Assembly: GCF_000002075.1 (NCBI RefSeq)
Contig: NW_004797297.1
Span: 1,929,855-1,993,854, forward strand
DNA from: Aplysia californica
Taxonomy: Eukaryota > Mollusca > Gastropoda > Aplysiida > Aplysiidae
DNA length: 64,000 nt
Direction of reading: 5' to 3'
Below, one piece after another: positions 56,960-64,000 of the stretch. Every line of letters begins with the position of its first letter. Positions within the stretch are counted from its first letter, which is position 1. The notes under the pieces are model-generated. The model was not told the origin of the DNA. It searched no databases and worked only from the letters and a program-made list of their open reading frames with translations. The position numbers were made by a program, and so were the translations under genes.

Positions 56960-59289
56960 TCCCAACTTTTGACACCTTTCCCAGAGGATGTTGATGTCAA
57001 ACCTATAATTTTTTTCAAAATGCTTGTGGGCGATGACTTTCTCAATACTTGTGCTGGTGAAACAAATGACTGCCCACCATAAAATGATGGCGTCGGACGA
57101 GGGAGAAAATAAATATCTAGAGTCGTGAAGCGATGTGACAGTCGCTGAAATGAAGCTGTTTCTTGCAGGTAGATCTAACTGATCTAATTTATAAATTTGT
57201 AGACCTAGATCTAATAAAAGTGTAGATCTATCTAGATCTAGAGTCTTTCAGGGGTCCCACTGTATACTAGAGTAGAAATTGCGCTCATGGTGTGTCGAAA
57301 TAGGGAGGGTTGCATAATATGCAACATATTATGTTCTTTGTTTTTAGCCATTAGGTCTAGATATTATTTCAAATGTAAATCTGCTGGGACCTTCAAAAGA
57401 CATAGATTCTAGATCTAGATCTAAATGTGCTTTTCTTTTCTGCAGTGCTGCTGAATATGGGCCTTGTCCCAAAGACTAATTTGAAAGACTGCTGGGTAAA
57501 AGGCGGTTCCACTAGAACACCGTGGTTTTCAAAGACAATGAGTTGGGACAGATTTCAACACATTCTTTGGAATTTCCATCTTACAAACGGAAATGGACCA
57601 AGATCCGGAAAAACCTAAAGACAAACTTTTCAAGGTTAGGCCGCTCATCGACATGTGCCTGAAGAAATTTCCCAGTGCCCGTTCAAAGGCCGTCTCGTAT
57701 TCAAAGTGTACAACCCTGCGAAACCGCACTCATTTGGCATAAAGTTGTACACTTTGTGCAAATCGTCAACAGGTTATTGCCAGTACTTTGACATATACCA
57801 TGTACAACCTTCCCCTCTGTACCCAGCTGCGTGCACTACAGGCGTCTCTGACACTGTTGGGGCCACAGAGACGATCGTCGTTTGGTCTTGCGAAGGCAAA
57901 TTGTCTCCTCAAGGGACACCATGTTTATTTACATGGACAATTTCTACACGTCGCCTGCTCTTTTTGAGCATCTCTCCAGCACCTGCTCGACACATATGCG
58001 CGTGGAACTGTCCGTTCCAACAGAAGAGGCCTTCCGTCCGCATTTTCGTCTAATCAGAAGTTGAAGGAACTTCAAACCGTCACTCACCAAAAAGGGCCAA
58101 TGATCGCCATAAAATTTCAGCATAAGCAAACTGTGCATATGGTGTCAACGATACATGGGGTGACAGGGCAGGTGATTTATAAAATAAGGCGACCTACAGT
58201 CATGAAACCCCCTTGTGTTGTGGATTACTGTAGCAAGATGGGTGGTGTTGACTTGATGGATCAAGTTACACAATATTACGAGATTTACCGAAGATCATTC
58301 AAACGGTGGAGGAAACTAGCGTTCTATTTGATAGATCTATGTATGGTCAATGCCTTTCAGCTGTATCTCAAATTTTCTCATGATAGAAAAAAGCTGTCTC
58401 ACTCAGAATTCAGGAAGTCCGTCATCAGTGCTTTGGTTGTGGAAGGTCAGTCAACCAAAAAGCCTGCAAGTCAGGGTGGATCACGTTGCCAAACTACCGA
58501 TGAAGCTCAACAACCATGGCTAACCGAGCGACACTTTAGTAAGTACATTCCTGCAGTTCCAGGATCAAAATGGAAGCATGCAGCCAGGGACTGCATTGTG
58601 TGTAATGTGCCTCCAACTGCACGAGAAAAATTCAAGCGTATCCAGACAAGCCACTGGTGCGAGGAATGTGGTGTCGCCTTGTGCTACCCAGAGTGTTTCA
58701 TCCTCTACCACACAGCAGGAGTATAAACAAGAGGCAAGGAGGAAGGAGTTTGGGGCATACAAGAAGCAGAGGGTCCAGTAAACATATGGATAGCAGCATG
58801 TAAAAAGCTGCAGCAACAGGATGAGTGGGGTTAGTGATTTACATTGTGCACATTACTGTACATACTTTCCGTTTCTTATCTGTTCCATAATATTACTCAA
58901 CTTTCTTATTTATTCATTACAAACCCAGAAAATTGTTATGTTGTTTGTTTTACTAACTCTTGACGCTTAGCTGTGGACAACATTGTCAGCATTTATAGTA
59001 TGAAGTCATTTTGAAATATGTATGACAGCCCAGAAATACCTCAAATTTTACAGTCATGATTACATAATGATGAAACTATGCACACTTCACAAAATTTATT
59101 TTTTTGCATTTGCCGCAGGATCAATCTTTATTCATTTCTGAACAAAAAACTCTCTACATGTTATTGTCTGAGATCAATAGTTTTTATTCAGCTTGCAATA
59201 TTCCAACATACCCTAAATTCATGAGAAAGTAAAATTTCAAGCCAGTCCTCAGGGGGAAATAACCAGTTTTCTGTATAGGACTTTAAGGG
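56960..59289 (+). pseudogene. Broken piggyBac transposase (element 1)
   Basis: A PGBD/piggyBac-family transposase read in several + strand pieces: FKMLVGDDFLNTCAGETND (about 57017-57075), DVTVAEMKLFLA (57133-57168), VLLNMGLVPKTNLKDCW and FQHILWNFHLTNG (57446-57590), FKGRLVFKVYNPAKPHSFGI (57679 on), IYMDNFYTSPALFEHL with the second catalytic Asp (57928-57975), and GGVDLMDQ with the third Asp (58244-58265). It ends in a Cys-rich zinc-finger tail (CIVC...CEECGVALCYPEC) and a stop at 58724-58726. Several frame breaks make it inactive. An intron-like gap at 57169-57445 has GT/AG ends and joins ...FLA to VLL in the correct order. The right end is TTAA at 59290-59293, preceded by CTTTAAGGG. The left end is not certain. 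Confidence 0.8.
57169..57445 (+). other. Intron-like gap in piggyBac element 1
   Basis: Begins GCAG/gtagat and ends tttctgcag/TGCTG. Removing these 277 bases gives EMKLFLA-VLLNMGL, matching the usual EMKAFLGLLI-type motif. The gap is AGATCT-rich and AT-rich. Confidence 0.55.
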
Positions 59290-59293
59290 TTAA

Positions 59294-60039
59294 AGTAAGT
59301 TAAAGCACCATAGGAGAAAGAGCGTCCAGGACTACAAATGCATCTCAAACGTTGGCACAATGACGAAAAAGTAACTTGCCATTGTTTTCAAGGAAGCATA
59401 GATCAAGTCTCACCCACATTGCAGAGAAAATGGCCCATGTGTTTGAAGCAGCTGGTCTCTCCCCGAGGAACCCTGTGAGACCTGACTACGCGAAATGCCA
59501 GGCTAGTGGGGTCTACAAGGTATCTCCAGCTGCCCCTAGCTCATCACCATCTCCCTCTGCAGTTGAGCTCTCACCCTTCAGAGATGCAGAGAAAGAGAAA
59601 AAGAATGGAAAGAGAGGCTAACAAAGAGAAAATGGAAAAGGAAAGAGGGGCGAAAAGGAAGGCTAATGCCAATAAAAACAAAACAAAAGGGAAAGGCTTT
59701 GAAGAAAGAGGAAGACAGGTTGTGGTGAATGAAGGGGAAAGTGTTGAGAGTGACTGATGCAATGGACTACTAGTACATGGACAGTTCGGATGAAGAATGT
59801 ATGGAAGCTCTTGAGCATATGTTGTCTAGGTATGATGAGAGTCGAGTGTTTTGAATGTGGGAATGACAGGATGGATGGATTAGGTGTGATCAGTGTGACA
59901 GATGGTACTGCAGAAGTTGCTCAAGGGCACAGAGATGGAACTGATTGTGGGCATGACTGAGGAGGAAGTGTTGGCACCGAGTGGGTTCAAATTACAAACT
60001 AAGTCTTTGTTAGAAATAGATGACCCTGACAAGGGATGA
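59294..60039 (+). other. Unrecognised region with a Lys/Glu-rich frame
   Basis: A frame at 59376-59621 reads HIAEKMAHVFEAAGLSPRNP, then a Ser/Pro-rich and Lys-rich segment. FEAAGLSPRNP faintly resembles the 'F...GIYPFNP' region near the C-terminus of pogo/CENPB-type transposases, but I cannot confirm it. No gene is called. Confidence 0.25.
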
Positions 60040-61720
60040 TAAAAAAAATTGCTATCTGTGATATTTGTAAGACTGAATTTATTTATTCAAAGAGATCGAC
60101 ATCAAATTAATTAAGACACCTGCGAGCAAAGCACCCTAAATGAACTTGCGTCGTTTGAAGACACGTCAAGCTCTGCAACTACTTCTGCCACTGTTTCTGC
60201 CGTGCTTGCTGGTCCAAGTTCATCATGCAAGCAAGCGACCATTGCAGAAACTTTGGAAAGAGTGACAAAATACCCGTCAGGTAGTGATAGGAAAAAGGAA
60301 CCTGACAAGTGCATCCTGGAACTTATCACTGTTGATATCCAGCCTCTGTCAATTCTTGAAAACAAAGCTTTCAGGAGGCTGGTACATGAACTGGACCCAA
60401 GATACGACATTGTGTCCAGGCACACTATCTCGTCTCAGTTGTTGCCAGCACAATACAAAGACCAGAAACAGCTTCTCATGGAGCAAATGGACCAAGTTGA
60501 CCCCCCATCAATGTCACTATCGGTACTGATTATTGGACGTCAAAGCAGACCGAGTCTTACACAACAGTGACTGCACATTTTATCACACCCGAATGGAAGC
60601 TGCATTCCAGAGTTTTGAACACGGCTATCATGGAGTATGGAGCACCACCATACAGTACAGGTAAACTTTGGCGTCAGAGGTATTCACTGACTGGGGCATT
60701 GGCAACAAAATCATGACTCGGGTAACAGACAATGTGGCCAATATGAGAGCAGCTGTTGAGCTATCTGGCTTTGGTGGATGCGATCAGCCATCAGGAAGAC
60801 GGAACGTGCTTGAAGTCAAACAGATTGTGTCATTTTTTTCACCACAGTTCAAAGGCAAACAAAGCATTGAAAGAGGCGTGCAAAGCAAAACAAACTTCTC
60901 CACAAAAGTTGGTACAAGACAAGGAAACAAGGTGGAACAGCATGTACGACTACGACATACTCAACTCGCACATGGACCAGCATGAACAAGTGACTACTGC
61001 ACTGTGCCTGAATGGCAGACAGGAAATGTGCCTGACTTCTGGAGACTTGGCCCTACTTCAGAAAGTTCTACAGACTTTGGAGCCATTTTACGGGGCCACC
61101 TTGAAAATGTCAAGCGAGCAGCAGACGTCAGTGTCCAAAGCTCACCACTGGGGAAGTGCCTGAATGACCAACTTCACGAGAGATTCAGGAACTTGGACGA
61201 AAGAAATCATTTGAGATAAGCAATTTCATGGGACTCTAGGTTCAAATGGGAAGGTTCCCCTGTAGACAAATTAAAAGAGCAGGCATGGGCCATTCCTTTG
61301 GCACAGCCACCGGTGCAAGAAGAAACGACCGGAGAAAGAGACATAGCTCCCTCACCTGCCAAACGAGTTTTTCAACTCTGGGCACACTTTGACCGGCTGG
61401 TCAAGAACAAGCAAAAGACAGCAGAGCCAATAGTAATGGGCAGAACTGGACGTCCATCACTACTTACACTAAGTTAGAGTCAGAGCTTTCCCAAAAGGAC
61501 GCCAAGACTGGTGGAGAGAGAATAAAGACTCATCAACAAAGCGGCTCTCGAATTGCTAAAGATGTACTTGCGATTCCTGCTACTTCCGTGCCCAGTGAGA
61601 GACTGGTTTTAAAAATGGGGAGCTTATCTCCATTAGAAAAGCTGCTTTGAAGCCATCCAATGTTGACATGATTTTGTTTCTGAGCAATGTAAGAAACCAC
61701 TCCCCCCGCCCATCATAAAA
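60040..61720 (+). pseudogene. Broken hAT transposase with BED finger
   Basis: Read in several + strand pieces: a BED-type zinc finger (ICDICKTEF...LRHLRAKHP, about 60050-60135); LELITVDIQPLSILENKAFR and LVHELDPRYDIVSRHTIS (60310-60430); TVTAHFITPEWKLHSRVLNT (about 60565-60625); WGIGNKIMTRVTDNVANM with a catalytic Asp (60695-60745); ETRWNSMYDYDIL, the hAT 'RW' motif (about 60925-60965); LQKVLQTLEPFYGATLKMS (61050-61110); and near the end the dimerisation region (IPATSVPSER, then ALKPSNVDMILFLSNVRN). This order is that of ZBED/hAT transposases. Several frameshifts and stops break it. The ends were not located. Confidence 0.8.
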
Positions 61721-62144
61721 TTATTGTTAAGATAATTATATATCATTGAACCATAATTAGGCTGACTGTTTTGATTACCTTGTATGACTTTTAAAAAATA
61801 TCTTGCAGTATCCACCAATTGCCCGAGTTGTATGGTCCTTATTAAACTAATGTAAATTTGCCCTGCTGTCCCACCAGCGAATTGGTTGCCAGAGGTACAC
61901 ACCACACAGCACTCACTTTGTGGCTGCTTGATTATCTTTTCCCACACGTTTCTGTGAATTCGGCATATTTTTGCATTTAAAATGTCTCGGATTTGCGCTG
62001 ATTGAGAAAAGGCTTTCAGTTTTTGTCTTCCTCCATCAATATTTTGTTTGAGAAACTTCAAACAGTGGATCATCTCGGCCTGTCTGAAAAATATCCGGCA
62101 TCGCCAAATATCAGCTTGATGACCAAAATGCTGGCGGGCACATG
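61721..62144. other. Non-coding stretch between the hAT and piggyBac elements
   Basis: No gene is recognised. A 204-codon open frame on the - strand (62247-61633) overlaps the hAT 3' end and the piggyBac left end and has no recognisable domain, so I regard it as chance. Confidence 0.5.
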
Positions 62145-64000
62145 TTAACTCTTTCTTTACGTATCGCCGCACACTGCGCCAAGGCGACCAAAAATTTATA
62201 CGTTTCGCCGCACTGTGCGCCACGATGGGTTGTTTCGTATAACCCAACTTCTCAATACCGCTTTTTAAGTAAAACTATAAGAACTGTTTCTATTTTCTTC
62301 AAGAAGAGTTCCCACTTCCTTTAGACGCTATTTGCAGTCAAATCGGTCGATTTTTCGCGAAATTCAAAGAAGTATTCTTCACCGACTTCACGCTAGAGTT
62401 TGTTTACCAAGCAGTGCGGTGATTGAAGATGAATCCAGACTCACAACCTAGTACCTCTAGAGGCCGATTTTCGGCAGATCAAGCTAGAAACCTTATCCAG
62501 AGATGGATTGGAGATGACTCGGACTCGAGTGAAGAAACCAGTGATTGTGATTTGAATCTGAGTAGTGATGAAGAAGAGCAACCAACGTTAGATCTAGATC
62601 GTGGTGCTGATGAGAGCAGTGACGGTGAGGTGGAACCAGCTCCAAAGAGACAGTGCAAAGGGAAAGGAAAGGGCAAGTCTAGTACTAGGCCTAGATCTAG
62701 GTCTACTCAGTCTTCTGCAACTGCAACTGCTAAATCTAGATCTACTGTTTCTGATCCTCCTGCTACTGCTAGTGCTAGAGACAATGGTGGGTGGAGTCAT
62801 ATTGAGCATGGAGGAACAGCAAACACCATACGTTTTCTTCCGACAAAGGTTCCAGGTGTGTTGCCAGAATCTGGCTTGGATGAGAATTCAAGTGCCCTGG
62901 ACTGTCTGTCTGTTCTGTTAGACCGTGAGGTGAAACAAGTTATTGTGACTTTCATCAATGACTATGCTGAAAAGAGAATAGCAGAGAAAAGTGGCAACTT
63001 TAGTCCTAGGTCGGTTTTTGCGCGTTGGAAGAAAATTACTGTCAAGGAGTTCGACAAATTTATGGCAGTGCTAATCCTGATAGGTTTAGATCGCCGTCCC
63101 GCCATCTCTGACTACTGGTCCATGTCACCCGAGTTCTGCACAGCATGGTACCATAGTATGTTTCCCCGACAGAGGTTCCAGGACATATATCATTCCATGC
63201 TGCATGCTGGTGATAAAGATGCGGAAGGGAAGGATAAGATCGAGCCATTCATGAATTTACTTCTTGGCAAATTCCGTGGGGCTTTTTATCCGTTCCAAGA
63301 ATTGTCCATTGACGAAATGGTTATCGGTTTCAAGGGTCGATGGCAATTCAAACAGTTCAACGCAAGCAAACCCAGCAAGTATCACATCAAGACGTTTGGT
63401 CTTTGTGATTCATCAACTGGGTATGTGATGAATATACTGACATATTTCGGCGCCAATACGTCATATGACCCTGAAGCAGATGCAGACAGTGGTGCAGCTG
63501 TGAAGATCTTCGACACGCTCCTCACCTGTGTTGACAGAGGTCACAAGATCTATGCTGACCGTTATTACACAACGAGGGCTCTTGTTGACCATCTGCTCAA
63601 AAAAAGGCACCACTACACCGGCACGCTTATGCTGAACAGAAAATCTTTTCCACCTCAGCTGAAAAACCTGAGTCTGCAACATCGACAAATGCGCTGGTTT
63701 CTCCATGAGAATGCAGATGTCCTGTGTGTGGCTTTTCGGGACAAAAAAGCCAAGAATCCAGTTGTTCTCGTTTCCACTGACGCACAGGTGGATACAACAC
63801 GAGTCAAAGATGTTGACAAGCCGACTGTCATCCATGACTACAACAGTCACATGAATGGCTGTGACCTTCTTGACCAGAAGGTCACATATTACCCCGTCTT
63901 CTCCCGCAAATCAGTGAAGTGGTGGAAGAAGCTGTTCTTTTGGATGATGGAGATAACTCAGGTCAATGCTTTCATTCTCTACACCCTCACAAGAACAGAC
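62145..64000 (+). mobile_element. piggyBac element 2, left part, apparently intact
   Basis: Starts at TTAA (62145-62148) followed by CTCTTTCTTTACGTATCGCC. Two subterminal direct repeats follow, ACGTATCGCCGCACACTGCG (62159) and ACGTTTCGCCGCACTGTGCG (62201). The transposase starts about 285 bases in and stays open to the window edge. The right end lies outside the window. Confidence 0.85.
62429..64000 (+). CDS. piggyBac transposase, intact frame, truncated by the window edge
   Basis: ATG at 62429 and at least 524 codons without a stop. The N-terminal 130 residues or so are acidic and Ser/Arg-rich (EETSDCD, PRSRSTQSS). The DDE_Tnp_1_7 (piggyBac) core follows: FARWKKITVKEFDKFMAVLI, ISDYWSMSPEF, LSIDEMVIGFKGRWQFKQF with the first catalytic Asp, YHIKTFGLCDSSTGYVMNI, KIYADRYYTTRALVDHL with the second Asp, and MNGCDLLDQKVTYYPVFSRK with the third Asp. 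Then KWWKKLFFWMMEITQVNAFI. The usual piggyBac length is about 580-650 residues, so perhaps 60-130 residues, including the C-terminal Cys-rich finger, lie outside. The frame looks functional. It is of a different subgroup from the broken copy at 56960. Confidence 0.92.
   Translation, partial: MNPDSQPSTSRGRFSADQARNLIQRWIGDDSDSSEETSDCDLNLSSDEEEQPTLDLDRGADESSDGEVEPAPKRQCKGKGKGKSSTRPRSRSTQSSATATAKSRSTVSDPPATASARDNGGWSHIEHGGTANTIRFLPTKVPGVLPESGLDENSSALDCLSVLLDREVKQVIVTFINDYAEKRIAEKSGNFSPRSVFARWKKITVKEFDKFMAVLILIGLDRRPAISDYWSMSPEFCTAWYHSMFPRQRFQDIYHSMLHAGDKDAEGKDKIEPFMNLLLGKFRGAFYPFQELSIDEMVIGFKGRWQFKQFNASKPSKYHIKTFGLCDSSTGYVMNILTYFGANTSYDPEADADSGAAVKIFDTLLTCVDRGHKIYADRYYTTRALVDHLLKKRHHYTGTLMLNRKSFPPQLKNLSLQHRQMRWFLHENADVLCVAFRDKKAKNPVVLVSTDAQVDTTRVKDVDKPTVIHDYNSHMNGCDLLDQKVTYYPVFSRKSVKWWKKLFFWMMEITQVNAFILYTLTRTD

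Noticed and set aside
61633-62247. 204-codon open frame on the - strand
   Set aside because: It spans the hAT relic end, non-coding sequence and the piggyBac left end. It has no domain and no codon-use signal that I can see, so it is most likely chance.
1-64000. CRISPR arrays, rRNA genes, operons and bacterial-type signals
   Set aside because: None is visible. The spliced genes, SINEs and LINEs show a eukaryotic genome, and the tandem repeats are microsatellites or transposon ends.

Overview
This is an animal (metazoan) genomic window. It is intron-rich and AT/T-rich, carries many CA/GT/CT microsatellites and poly-C runs, and is filled with fragments of non-LTR retrotransposons, SINEs and DNA transposons. 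Protein similarity, the transposon mix (piggyBac, hAT, pogo/Tc1, RTE-like LINEs) and recurrent AGATCT and TAGGCCTA words fit a marine invertebrate, most likely a lophotrochozoan such as a gastropod mollusc. The species assignment is inference only.

Three host genes can be read, all on the + strand. (1) 2250-4808: the last three coding exons of a TENT4-type (PAPD5/PAPD7, Trf4) non-canonical poly(A) polymerase; the catalytic part lies left of the window. (2) 20227-34454: a complete nine-exon ACSF3 gene, the mitochondrial malonyl-CoA synthetase. Its spliced frame is 2034 nt, or 677 residues. (3) 42798-54162: a complete five-exon mitochondrial ribosome-binding factor A (RBFA). Its spliced frame is 1176 nt, or 391 residues, and it includes a 31-nt microexon and one apparent GC-AG intron. 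ACSF3 and RBFA both work in the mitochondrion and TENT4 acts on RNA tails. I see no evidence that the three are co-regulated beyond being neighbours.

Between and inside these genes: 4809-11848 is T-rich 3' UTR and/or flank. 11849-15480 holds a pogo-like element and one LINE inserted into another. 17504-18402 holds two inverted copies of a 262-263 bp element. The ACSF3 introns hold two TTAA-flanked (piggyBac-type) non-autonomous elements, several members of a TA-flanked pogo-like family and a long CA repeat. 34921-36265 is a decayed Tc1 element with long inverted ends. 38158-38413 is a tRNA-headed SINE. 41371-41513 is a palindromic miniature element. The RBFA introns hold a piggyBac-type element inserted in a pogo-type element, and a hAT element inserted in the target-site duplication of a LINE.

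From about 56 kb to the right edge the window is a transposon cluster: a broken piggyBac transposase (with what looks like an intron), a broken hAT transposase, and a second piggyBac element. The second one starts at a TTAA site at 62145 and has an uninterrupted transposase frame of at least 524 codons, with all three catalytic Asp motifs, that runs off the window. Its terminal sequence resembles that of the non-autonomous TTAA element in ACSF3 intron 5.

I found no retrovirus-like, Polinton-like, rRNA, CRISPR or prokaryotic features.
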